From positions 30,310-76,285 of the forward strand of contig PAAJ01000031.1 in NCBI GenBank assembly GCA_002702575.1: DNA of 45,976 nucleotides, read 5' to 3'. The position numbers and the translations under genes are program-made. The notes beneath the pieces were generated by a model. That model was not told the origin of the DNA. It saw only the letters and a program-made list of their open reading frames with translations, and did no database searches. Each line of letters begins with the position of its first letter. Position 1 is the first letter of the stretch. This document shows, piece after piece, positions 33,793 to 42,020 of this stretch. The DNA is from Phycisphaerae bacterium (GTDB taxonomy: Bacteria > Planctomycetota > Phycisphaerae > Phycisphaerales > SM1A02).

Positions 33793-34248
33793 TCAGGTGT
33801 TCATGGTACATGAGGCCCGGCTCATGGGCAGGCCGATGGCTGCGCAGATTGGGACGACGGCTGCCAGAGCGCCCAGCGGCCAGACGAGATAGAAGCCCAC
33901 GACGGTCGTTCCAATACCGAAGATCAGCAGAAGCATCATGATGGTGAGTGAATGGGTTCGCGATGCCGCCACGGCCAGTGCAGTCGAAGCGATGGCGAGC
34001 CCCAGATTCACGAAGGCCAGGATCCAAAGCAGCTGTCGTTGGGCCTTGTCTGCTTCGATTGCAGCATCATTGAGATGGAGGAATCCAAGAAGAGAATCCT
34101 GAGCATCCTTCGGTTCACCCATCTCGAGAAGCCGAATGGCCAGTGCCGTGCTGATGGCGACGATGGTCAGGATGCCGAAGACCATGGCGACCGTGCACAG
34201 GATCGATCGTGCCCTGCATTGTCCAGTCGGTGTTCCTTCGGTGTTCAT
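33793..34248 (-). CDS. Small multi-span membrane protein of unknown function
   Basis: The 151-residue protein has about four spans (residues 17-40, 77-97, 100-118 and 120-140). ATG 34248 was chosen because it has AGGAGCAGG and gives a sensible short N-terminus; the longer frame to 34341 starts in low-complexity sequence. It is 19 bp upstream of lemA on the same strand, so they are probably co-transcribed. No family was recognised. Confidence 0.68.
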   Translation of the reverse strand: MNTEGTPTGQCRARSILCTVAMVFGILTIVAISTALAIRLLEMGEPKDAQDSLLGFLHLNDAAIEADKAQRQLLWILAFVNLGLAIASTALAVAASRTHSLTIMMLLLIFGIGTTVVGFYLVWPLGALAAVVPICAAIGLPMSRASCTMNT

Positions 34249-34343
34249 GGTGCCTGCTCCTGTTGAATCTTGGGGAACTGTACAACAAGAGCAGTCGGAG
34301 CGTACCCGCGGCCCGGGAGCGATCATGCTCGCAAGATTCATGA

Positions 34344-35732
34344 TCAGTGACAGATACGGCCGTAATGATCCAGAATATGCAGGAGATCCTCGATATCCGG
34401 TTGGCCATCTCCGTTGACTTCACCCTCGGGTGTTCCGAAGACATCCAGCATGGCGATGACATCTTCCACATCGACCTGTGAATTGCCGGACAGATCCCCG
34501 GGGCAGCTTGCGGCAGATCCCTTCCAGCTTGCGGGCATCAGTCCAAAATCCCAGATGCCGTACTGTGGCATGCTCGCAGGTTGCCAATAGGAATCGAATG
34601 CGTCATCAAAGGCTCCGACGAACGATTTGAAGGTGTCCACGGTTGCCGGAGTCTTGATGCCATCCCAGTACCCGAAAATCTTGCCGGATGTGCCACCGTC
34701 GTTCGAGAACAGGAGTGTCACCTTGGACAGGTCTGCGCCCGTCATGCAGTCCGGTCCTGGTGAGCCGTCACATGGTGTGGCATGTACTCCGACCAGAAAA
34801 CCGATCGTGGAGGGTTCTGGCGGCGAGAGCGTCGGATTGGGACAGATGGCCGTCGGTGTTCCCAGGAGCGTACTGACAGGATCTGCGGAGTTGCCCGACG
34901 ACTGGTAGATCTGTTCACCTGAGTAGGGTGGATACCACTGGGGTGAATGAGCCACATTGCTGACATCCACGACGGTGTGATGTCCACCTGCGTAGTCCGT
35001 GCAGCTCTTGTACATCTGATAGCACTCGGCCATGCCCCCGACAAGCGGTGGGTACTGGAAGTAATCCGTCTGATAGTCCGGATATGGACCCGTTGTGGAT
35101 GTGGTGTAACGCACCATGTTGGTGAGCGAGTTGTTGTCCTTGCTGATGATCATTCCGATGAAGCCGGAGCTCTGATCCCACTGGGGCCAGATCGTCAGCA
35201 GGTGGTTCTGCCAGGACAGGAGTGTGGCATCATCGATCTGTATGAAGGAGTCACTGTCGAAATTCTCATAGTTGATCGCATTGATGCCATTGCTGACACC
35301 ACGGGCTGCAAGTGCCTCGTTCGCCTTGATGGTCCACTGCATCGGCCGGAACCACTGGTCCATCGACGGGGTGTTGTCATCCCAGATCCATCCACTCGTA
35401 TTCGAATCGAAGTACGGAAGAACGGAGATCTGGCCGTCGAAGCTGTTGCGAAGGTTCTTGATGAAGGCCAGTGACGGGGGAAGCTCATCGTCTGGAGAGG
35501 TCGGCAGCTTGTAATCCGCGCCCTGATCGGATGGTGCGAGGGGATCGATCAATCGAATCACCAGATGTCCAGTCGGCAGCTTGGCGTCCTGTCCATTCAG
35601 AACCCAGTCATTCAGGGCATCCCATGGCGGTGGATCGCCTTCCACCCACATGGTCCATTGATCCGGAGTGGTGGCCAATGCCATCGAGCAGCCAAGCAGA
35701 GTGCTTGCCAGGCTCAAGCTGATTCGATTCAT
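34344..35732 (-). CDS. Secreted protein with dockerin-like C-terminus, unknown catalytic domain
   Basis: This 462-residue protein has a signal peptide (MNRISLSLASTLLGCSMALA) and ends with a dockerin-like tail: CPGDLSGNSQVDVEDVIAM and GEVNGDGQPDIEDLLHIL, each a calcium-loop type repeat. The middle (about 25-400) is a compact domain with many Trp/Asp residues (WVEGDPPPW, SIRPMQWTIK-like) and a GINAINYENFDSD segment whose acidic residues could be catalytic, but I cannot assign a family. ATG 35732 has GGGGGAG upstream. It is likely a surface-attached hydrolase or binding protein. Confidence 0.82.
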   Translation of the reverse strand: MNRISLSLASTLLGCSMALATTPDQWTMWVEGDPPPWDALNDWVLNGQDAKLPTGHLVIRLIDPLAPSDQGADYKLPTSPDDELPPSLAFIKNLRNSFDGQISVLPYFDSNTSGWIWDDNTPSMDQWFRPMQWTIKANEALAARGVSNGINAINYENFDSDSFIQIDDATLLSWQNHLLTIWPQWDQSSGFIGMIISKDNNSLTNMVRYTTSTTGPYPDYQTDYFQYPPLVGGMAECYQMYKSCTDYAGGHHTVVDVSNVAHSPQWYPPYSGEQIYQSSGNSADPVSTLLGTPTAICPNPTLSPPEPSTIGFLVGVHATPCDGSPGPDCMTGADLSKVTLLFSNDGGTSGKIFGYWDGIKTPATVDTFKSFVGAFDDAFDSYWQPASMPQYGIWDFGLMPASWKGSAASCPGDLSGNSQVDVEDVIAMLDVFGTPEGEVNGDGQPDIEDLLHILDHYGRICH

Positions 35733-35885
35733 CTCGTCATCTCCCCCCTTGTCGCAAGGTCCGAATTTCAGAATATCACCCTCATTCGAGAATCCAAACA
35801 GGGATCTCCAGACAGCATGAAATGGATGATCCTGGCCTGAGCGTGATCGTTTCGCTACTGTCTGGAGGCATTGCAGGAGCCGATC

Positions 35886-36515
35886 ATGCACGGTCACATC
35901 GATCATCTTGTCCTTGCCGTCGCGGACCTCGAGGAAGCCATCGAGACCATGGACACACTGCTGGGTGTCCGCCCGGCGATGGGTGGACGACATCCAGGGT
36001 GGGGGACATGGAACGCCCTGGTCTCACTGGGAGGATCGACCTATCTGGAGCTGATCGCACCGGATCCAGAGAATCGGGAATCGTCGGTAAGCACGCCGGA
36101 GATCTTCAGCACACCGTCTGCTGCGAGAATGATCGGTTGGTTTGCCAAATGCAGAGATCTTGATGCGGTCAGAGAGACTCTTGTCGCCCAGGGCGCATGT
36201 CCCGGACCGGTGAAGGATGGATCGAGAGCGTTGCCTGATGGGCGCCTTTTGCAGTGGCAGTTGACGGATCCTGAAACCATGGTCATGGATGGCATCTTTC
36301 CGATGCTCATCGACTGGCAGGATTCACCGCATCCTTCAGCGTCCGCTCCCACAGGTTGTCGACTTGTGGAATTCGGCCTGGTTCACCCGAATGCATCGAA
36401 GGTTCAGGACCTGATGCACTCCATTGGAATCGATCAGGTTGTGCAGTCAGGTCCGTCGCCCGCCATTTCAGCAACGTTCGAAACCCCGAGTGGCAGATTC
36501 GAATGGCCTCTGTGA
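35886..36515 (+). CDS. Glyoxalase/VOC-fold protein
   Basis: The 209-residue protein begins with MHGHIDHLVLAVADLEEAIE, the typical first strand and helix of the glyoxalase/bleomycin-resistance (VOC) fold. GSTYLELIAPDPE follows, and a second module starts at about residue 140 with RLVEFGLVHPNASKVQDLM. Metal-binding His and Glu in the first module are plausible. ATG 35886 was chosen with CAGGAGC upstream. The substrate is unknown. Confidence 0.83.
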   Translation: MHGHIDHLVLAVADLEEAIETMDTLLGVRPAMGGRHPGWGTWNALVSLGGSTYLELIAPDPENRESSVSTPEIFSTPSAARMIGWFAKCRDLDAVRETLVAQGACPGPVKDGSRALPDGRLLQWQLTDPETMVMDGIFPMLIDWQDSPHPSASAPTGCRLVEFGLVHPNASKVQDLMHSIGIDQVVQSGPSPAISATFETPSGRFEWPL

Positions 36516-36560
36516 TTCAACAACGGCAATCGGACAACAGTTGAATGGACCGCCGCGGAT

Positions 36561-36962
36561 CTATGGGCCCGAATGGGCAATCGTCTGCAGCGGTACATGC
36601 AGCGAGTAGTACATCGCGCTCAGCAGAACCAGTATGACGATGTTGGCGATCATCGCGAGAATGATCATCAACCTCTGACGAAACCAACCGATCGCAAGTC
36701 CGATGACGGCTGCAATCGTGGCCAGGATGCCCACGAAGACCGGGATGTACAGCGGCAGGTTCGATGCTTCGAAGAGAAGCATCGACAGTTCGGGAAGCTG
36801 GACATTGTGGCGTACGAAGACATCCTTGTATCCGGGAACAATCCAGTAAAGGGCGATGTCAGCGGTGATTGTGAGCATCCACGCGGAGAGCGTGAGCACG
36901 AATACCGGCATGTACGAAGCAAGAGTGTTCTGTTCTTCGAGATTCAGTGTGTTCACTGTCAT
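36561..36962 (-). CDS. Membrane protein with GspF-like segment, unknown function
   Basis: This 133-residue protein has three or four hydrophobic spans (about 17-40, 60-78, 78-95 and 98-121). The segment VRHNVQLPELSMLLFEASNL weakly resembles a part of the type II secretion GspF-like repeat, but the rest does not. I give no function. It is divergent from the homocysteine methyltransferase gene with about 95 bp between the starts. Confidence 0.6.
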   Translation of the reverse strand: MTVNTLNLEEQNTLASYMPVFVLTLSAWMLTITADIALYWIVPGYKDVFVRHNVQLPELSMLLFEASNLPLYIPVFVGILATIAAVIGLAIGWFRQRLMIILAMIANIVILVLLSAMYYSLHVPLQTIAHSGP

Positions 36963-37057
36963 GCGGTCTCGCGGTGTCTGTGTTGTCTTTTACGGGTCAC
37001 CATGCCGTCAGGTTGCACCGGATTGCAGGAAGAAGATACACGCTAGAATGCCTTGCG

Positions 37058-37963
37058 ATGATTCGAAGTTTCCTTGAATCTCCTTTTTTGCTTGATGGCG
37101 CTACCGGTACCGAACTCGATCGTCGCGGCGTGGATGTCGGAATGCCGCTGTGGTCAGCCGGTGTCATGGACGAGGCTCCGGATGTTCTGAGGGAAGTTCA
37201 TGCGTCGTATCTGCAGGCAGGTGCCGACGCGATCATTACCAACACGTTCCGGACCCATGCGCGTTCATTGGCCAAGGCCGGTCTCGGTCATCGAGCGGAA
37301 TCGTTGACTCACATGGCGGTTTCGATCGCAAGGCAGGCGCGTGATGAATGTCGACCAGAAGCATTCGTATGGGGCGGAGTGGCGCCGCTGGAGGACTGCT
37401 ACAGTCCGCAACTTGCACCGGACGCCCGTATCTGCCGTGAAGAACATTCAAACATCATTCGCCATCTTGTTGATGCGGGTGTGGATCTGGTCCTGATCGA
37501 GACGATGTGTTCCGCTCACGAAACAATCGCCGCTGCGGAAGCGGCGATGCAGCACGCTCATGATGCATGGGCCATCAGCTTCTGTCTCAGCTCGAATGGC
37601 GACATCGGCTATCTGCTTGATGGGACACCGATCTCACAGCTGCTGCCCTCGCTCGGCGAGGCTCGCTTCATCGGAATCAACTGCGTTTCTCCGACAGTCA
37701 TGGCCGACCAGGTGAAGCACCTCAGGGGGCTGCTTCCGGACACCATGCCAATCGCGGCGTATGGCAACGTGGGACACGCTGATGAGGAGGGGGGATGGGT
37801 CTGTACGGATGCCATTGACCCTGAACGATATGCCGAGCATGCCCTGACATGGCTCGATGCTGGAGCGAGTATCATCGGGGGGTGCTGTGGAACGACACCC
37901 GCGACGATTCGCTCGCTGTACACTCGATTCAAAGCCTTGTCGACAGGAGATGAAGACCGATGA
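37058..37963 (+). CDS. Homocysteine S-methyltransferase family protein
   Basis: This 301-residue protein uses a zinc site to activate homocysteine: Cys209 (GINCVSP), Cys276 and Cys277 (GGCCGTTP) are all present. The start LLDGATGTELDRRG, and YLQAGADAIITNTF are also typical. It methylates homocysteine, probably with S-methylmethionine or betaine as donor. ATG 37058 was chosen; TAGAAT lies 8 bases before it, so the leader may be very short. It overlaps the TM2 gene by 4 bp. Confidence 0.93.
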   Translation: MIRSFLESPFLLDGATGTELDRRGVDVGMPLWSAGVMDEAPDVLREVHASYLQAGADAIITNTFRTHARSLAKAGLGHRAESLTHMAVSIARQARDECRPEAFVWGGVAPLEDCYSPQLAPDARICREEHSNIIRHLVDAGVDLVLIETMCSAHETIAAAEAAMQHAHDAWAISFCLSSNGDIGYLLDGTPISQLLPSLGEARFIGINCVSPTVMADQVKHLRGLLPDTMPIAAYGNVGHADEEGGWVCTDAIDPERYAEHALTWLDAGASIIGGCCGTTPATIRSLYTRFKALSTGDEDR

Positions 37964-38163
37964 GATCGACACCTGTTGCGTACCTGTTGTGGTTCTTCTT
38001 CGGTTTGCTCGGCGTCCACCGGTTCTATCTTGGTCGTCCGATCAGTGGTGTGATCTATCTGTTGACAGGTGGTGTCTTCCTGATCGGTTGGATCCTGGAT
38101 CTCATTCTGATTCCAGGAATGGTCCGCATCACCAATCTCGAGTGGAAGACCAGAGGTGCTTGA
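37960..38163 (+). CDS. TM2-domain membrane protein
   Basis: This 67-residue protein is a classic TM2 domain: AYLLWFFFGLLGVHRFYLGR, GVIYLLTGGVFLIGWILDL and LILIPGMV. The two spans with a GxHRFYLGR loop identify the family. ATGA at 37960-37963 overlaps the methyltransferase stop codon. The function of TM2 proteins is not established; the link with the upstream gene is positional only. Confidence 0.9.
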   Translation: MRSTPVAYLLWFFFGLLGVHRFYLGRPISGVIYLLTGGVFLIGWILDLILIPGMVRITNLEWKTRGA

Positions 38164-38214
38164 GACTCGATCCGATCCCGGGCACGTGAAGTTCAACAAT
38201 TGGAGACTCACCAG

Positions 38215-38568
38215 ATGACAGACACCCAGCCAGATCGGTCCAAGTCTTCCCCTCCGCCTCCACCGCCAGCGGCACCACAACAGGCGTCTCCATCATCCCG
38301 CAGTGTTCAGGGATCCAATGCCTATGACACCCTGACCGACAAGGTCGGTTGTCTGCCTTCGATACGATTGAAGGACAATCTGGCATCACTGATCGGTGGC
38401 TTGATCGGTCTCGTACTCGGACTGGCCATTCTGACACCTGTCCTCGGGAATGTGATGCCCTCGGCGACTCTAGGAGTCAGATTCGTGATCGGTGCCGTGG
38501 TCGGTACCGTCGCAGGTGTGTTCCTGATCGGAATCGTCCTGATGATCGTCGGTCTGTTCAGGCGTTGA
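38215..38568 (+). CDS. Proline-rich small membrane protein
   Basis: This 117-residue protein has a Pro/Ser/Ala-rich N-terminus (about 10-30) and two membrane spans (about 58-78 and 90-112). ATG 38215 was chosen because GGAGA lies upstream. It is about 50 bp after the TM2 gene and on the same strand. No family was recognised. Confidence 0.62.
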   Translation: MTDTQPDRSKSSPPPPPPAAPQQASPSSRSVQGSNAYDTLTDKVGCLPSIRLKDNLASLIGGLIGLVLGLAILTPVLGNVMPSATLGVRFVIGAVVGTVAGVFLIGIVLMIVGLFRR

Positions 38569-38590
38569 GCCATGACCGTGATGGGATGGT

Positions 38591-40066
38591 TCAGCCGTTT
38601 TCGATCGCCATGAGCGACGGGATGTGCTTCTCGTAGTTGCGATATCGATCGATCGATGTCGTGTACATCGGTTTGTTGACCTGATCGTAACTGAGGGTCA
38701 TCACCGTTCGGCCGGATTCATGGGATCGAAGACATCGATCGTCCCATGGCAGACCGCAGAATTCAACGATGTCCCTGGTCATCTTCTCCTGGTCGCGAAT
38801 CATCTCTTCATACTGGACATCCATCCACTGCAGATTCAGGACGGATTTCCAGTGATCCATCAGACGTTGATGCTGCTCGATCGCGAGCGCGACATGCTCG
38901 ACTGTCTGCAGTTCAGGGTGGACATGGGAAGAGAAGTTGCCCAGGTAGCAGGACACTCCGACATCTCTTGGATTCCGGTGGGTGAAGATGACCTTGGCAT
39001 TCGGGAACAACATCGCGATCAGACCCAGCAGCCTCAGATTGTAGAGGTGCTTGTTGACGTAGCAATTCGATGATTCGAATCCATGCTGGAGAAGCGCATG
39101 TTCATAGGATGCCGCGAGCTGTCTCCGGAGGTCGGCGGTCAATCCATTGACGCAGGACGGCCAGGGCGTCCACGCACCGATGATGTTCTGGAGTCGACTT
39201 GCGCAGATATGCAGTTCCTTGGCCTCTCCGACACCGACGGCTTCAGGGTGGGCGTCGAGAATCTGCTCAACCAGTGTGGTTCCCGATCGAGGCATGCCGG
39301 CAATGAAGACATGCTGGGCTTCGCTGGCCGCATACTCGGGGAGCGGTTGTATCTGATCAGCCGTGAAGGTCTGGATCAGCTGATCCACCTCGGCGACATA
39401 GGCTGATGGATCAAACGGAACAGGTGTCAGCTGCTTTGCAGCGGTTGCCTCTGCAAAGGCATCGTCGTATTGACCGATCGCATCATGGGCCTTGGCCTTC
39501 AGCAAGAGCAGTCGTGCACGCTGGCCTGCGGCAGCGGGGGCTTCCAGAGACCAGCTCGACAGGCATTCGTCAAGAACCTCGACAGCCTTGGTGTGCTGCT
39601 TCTGTTGAATCAGGCATCGAGCACGAAGCATGCCTGCGACCGGATCCGCATCAGGCACCTCCGGACGATCGAGTGCCTTGATCGCTTCCACCACGTCACC
39701 TGATCGTTCCAGCAGCTGGGCGCGTGTCACCAGGGCGCCTGTCGCACCGGGATTGCGTTTGAGGACCTGGTCACAGCATTCGATTCCGGATTCGGTCTGG
39801 CCACGGGCCCCATGAATATTGGCCATCATGATGAGGATCGAGTCATCTTCGGGTCGCGCATTGAGTACGACTCTCGTGGCGGCTTCCGCTTCGGACCAGA
39901 GTCCCTGCCTCAGGCGGATCTTGGCAATCGCAAGGTTGGCCTCGACATGTTCTGGTTGCTGTTGGACGATCGACATCGCCATCTGCAAGGCGCGTCCAAG
40001 ATCTCCTGAAGCCAGTGCCGATTGCAGCTGGGCATCGATATTGCCGGATGATGGATCATTCAACAC
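38591..40066 (-). CDS. TPR-repeat sulfotransferase
   Basis: This 491-residue protein has an N-terminal half (about 10-230) made of TPR-like helical repeats, each close to 34 residues, with A-x-x-x-G-x-x-x-x-A patterns, and a C-terminal sulfotransferase domain starting VFIAGMPRSGTTLVEQIL (PAPS-binding loop), then KVIFTHRNPRDVGVSCYLG (3'-phosphate binding). The TPR part probably binds a protein partner or substrate. GTG 40066 has AGGAG upstream. A stand-alone sulfotransferase is at 25710-26471, but no close sequence match was seen by eye. Confidence 0.93.
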   Translation of the reverse strand: MLNDPSSGNIDAQLQSALASGDLGRALQMAMSIVQQQPEHVEANLAIAKIRLRQGLWSEAEAATRVVLNARPEDDSILIMMANIHGARGQTESGIECCDQVLKRNPGATGALVTRAQLLERSGDVVEAIKALDRPEVPDADPVAGMLRARCLIQQKQHTKAVEVLDECLSSWSLEAPAAAGQRARLLLLKAKAHDAIGQYDDAFAEATAAKQLTPVPFDPSAYVAEVDQLIQTFTADQIQPLPEYAASEAQHVFIAGMPRSGTTLVEQILDAHPEAVGVGEAKELHICASRLQNIIGAWTPWPSCVNGLTADLRRQLAASYEHALLQHGFESSNCYVNKHLYNLRLLGLIAMLFPNAKVIFTHRNPRDVGVSCYLGNFSSHVHPELQTVEHVALAIEQHQRLMDHWKSVLNLQWMDVQYEEMIRDQEKMTRDIVEFCGLPWDDRCLRSHESGRTVMTLSYDQVNKPMYTTSIDRYRNYEKHIPSLMAIENG

Positions 40067-40185
40067 GGGGACGATCTCCTGATGAGGTTCCAGTGTAGAT
40101 CATCGGCTCCCGGATCGTTCGAGATTGATCCGACACGAAGAGGTGTTTTTCGATTGCATCACCTGGAATTTCAGGCTCGATCGGA

Positions 40186-40647
40186 TCACATGGACTTGAC
40201 GGCTTCCAGGACTTCCTCAGCATGTCCCGGGACTTTCACCTTGTCCCAGCGGTGCTTGACCTTGCCATCCGGTCCGATGAGATAGGTCGTTCGCACAACT
40301 CCCATGTATTTCTTGCCATACATGGATTTCTCCTGCCAGACACCGTACTTCTCACAGATCTTCGCATCATCATCCGCGAGAATCGGGAAGTTCAGATCGT
40401 GCTTTCCGGCAAACTTCGCCTTGCTGTTGACGTCCTGAGGTGAGACTCCAAGGATCACGGCTTTCGATTTCTTGAATTTCGGAAGATCGTCACGAAACTG
40501 GCAGGCCTGCTTGGTGCATCCCGAGGTGTCATCCTTGGGATAGAAGTACAACACGACGGTCTTGCCGGCGTAGCTGCTGAGTCGATGTGCCGTGCCGGCC
40601 TGGTCCTTGAGATTGAATGCGGGGGCCTTCTTGCCGATGTCGATCAT
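40186..40647 (-). CDS. bcp: Peroxiredoxin Bcp (PrxQ)
   Basis: This 153-residue thiol peroxidase reduces hydrogen peroxide and organic peroxides. TSGCTKQAC (41-49) contains the peroxidatic Cys44 and the resolving Cys49, spaced as in the BCP/PrxQ group. GVSPQDVNSKAKFAGKHDLNFPILAD and GVVRTTYLIGPDGKV are standard. ATG 40647 has AGGAGC upstream. It is divergent from the small membrane protein at 40768. Confidence 0.95.
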   Translation of the reverse strand: MIDIGKKAPAFNLKDQAGTAHRLSSYAGKTVVLYFYPKDDTSGCTKQACQFRDDLPKFKKSKAVILGVSPQDVNSKAKFAGKHDLNFPILADDDAKICEKYGVWQEKSMYGKKYMGVVRTTYLIGPDGKVKHRWDKVKVPGHAEEVLEAVKSM

Positions 40648-40767
40648 GATGGATGCTCCTGGTCAGTGGAGGACCATCATAGGAACTCTCGCAACAGGAA
40701 TTCCCTGCGGAACCTCGACCAGAATCGGAATTTCAGGCCCTCCATTGGAATGTTCTACACTCTGATC

Positions 40768-41058
40768 ATGGGTAGGCGCAAGATCAGACGTCGGAAACCG
40801 ACCGTTGAAGCAGTGATCATCGGCTCGCTCTGTTTTCTTCTTTCTCTGGGCATCATCGGAGGGCTTGCTTTTCTGATCTTTCTGGGAATCAGACAGGTCT
40901 ATCAACCGCTTGGAACACTCTTGTTCTGGTTGGGGCCACTGCCTCTGGTCTTCGCCGTCATCTGGCTGACGATTCTGTTGGCGGAGGCATACGAACAATT
41001 GACCGGACGAACTCTTCGGACACGATCCGCTCGAAAAACAGGTGGGCAATCCGGTTGA
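40768..41058 (+). CDS. Small two-span membrane protein
   Basis: This 96-residue protein has a basic start MGRRKIRRRK and two spans (about 15-42 and 48-73), and then a charged tail. ATG 40768 was chosen for its basic N-terminus; ATG 40750 is also in frame. It is 47 bp upstream of the methyltransferase gene on the same strand and probably in the same transcript. No family was recognised. Confidence 0.6.
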   Translation: MGRRKIRRRKPTVEAVIIGSLCFLLSLGIIGGLAFLIFLGIRQVYQPLGTLLFWLGPLPLVFAVIWLTILLAEAYEQLTGRTLRTRSARKTGGQSG

Positions 41059-41105
41059 TCTTCGAGCGACTCTTGAGGCTTCGGGGCAGGAGAGACTGAA
41101 TCAAC

Positions 41106-42020
41106 ATGAAGCGGGATCAGGCAAGTCATACTGCGAGATTCGTCTCCAACGGGATCTACTGGGTCTCCCGAAGCAGGAAACTGCATGTCGAGGTTCCCGG
41201 GGATCTTCGCGATTACACCATCGAAATGACTCGGTGTTCACTGAACGTGGACAGTCCTGTATGGCGTCGCCTGGCATGCAGATGGATTCTGTTCAAGGCC
41301 GGTCTGATGCAGCGCTGTGCGATTCCCGGGATCTATCTGCATCAGCTTCTTCGAAAGCGTTTCATCGAAGCGCAGGCTCGAAAAGCAATCGCAGACAAGA
41401 CCAGCCAGCTGGTCGTCATCGGTGCCGGTCTGGACACACTCGGCCTGAGGCTCTCGGTTGAACATCCTGATCTGAAGGTGATCGAGATCGATCATCCCGC
41501 AACCCAGGCATTGAAGCGATCGATCGTGGATGCCATGTCGCTTCCCATGGGAGACATCGAGTTTCTGTCCGCCGATCTGGGGCATGAGACTCTGGTGTCC
41601 GCCTTGAAACGTTCTGCCTGTCACGACCCGGAGGCGGCGACGCTCTTCATTGCTGAAGGAATCACGATGTACTTGTCCGAAGCTTCCGTACGGGAGCTGC
41701 TGAATTCGATTGCGAATCAACCTCCTGGATCGTCTCTGCTCTTCACCTATATGGAGGAGAGTCGTCCGGGATGCTTTGACTTCAGGAATGCCCGACGTGT
41801 CACGTCCTGGTGGCTTGCACTCCGCCATGAGCGATTCACCTGGGGCATCAGGCCCGATCGCCTTCAGGCCTTTCTGGCAGAGTGTGGCCTGAGTCTGGAA
41901 TCACACAGGACGCCCGAGGAACTCAGGCTGGAGTTGTTGATCGAATCGAATCGAAACGCAACACTGGCATTGGGTGAGAACACGGTTCTAGCTATTACGA
42001 AAGGCAAATCACATGCCTGA
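41106..42020 (+). CDS. PPM1/LCMT-like SAM-dependent methyltransferase
   Basis: This 304-residue methyltransferase has the SAM-binding strand VVIGAGLDTLGLRL and the second strand VIEIDHPATQALK, with EGITMYL as the LCMT-like motif. The family includes leucine carboxyl methyltransferases and bacterial TIGR00027 enzymes that methylate small molecules. AGGAGAG precedes ATG 41106. Its stop codon overlaps the start of the FAD oxidase by 8 bp, a strong hint that the two enzymes act on the same molecule. Confidence 0.88.
   Translation: MKRDQASHTARFVSNGIYWVSRSRKLHVEVPGDLRDYTIEMTRCSLNVDSPVWRRLACRWILFKAGLMQRCAIPGIYLHQLLRKRFIEAQARKAIADKTSQLVVIGAGLDTLGLRLSVEHPDLKVIEIDHPATQALKRSIVDAMSLPMGDIEFLSADLGHETLVSALKRSACHDPEAATLFIAEGITMYLSEASVRELLNSIANQPPGSSLLFTYMEESRPGCFDFRNARRVTSWWLALRHERFTWGIRPDRLQAFLAECGLSLESHRTPEELRLELLIESNRNATLALGENTVLAITKGKSHA

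Noticed and set aside
36947-37057. N-terminal extension of the homocysteine methyltransferase
   Set aside because: The longer start adds 37 residues that do not match the family, and overlaps the divergent gene; ATG 37058 begins right before the conserved LLDGATGTEL.
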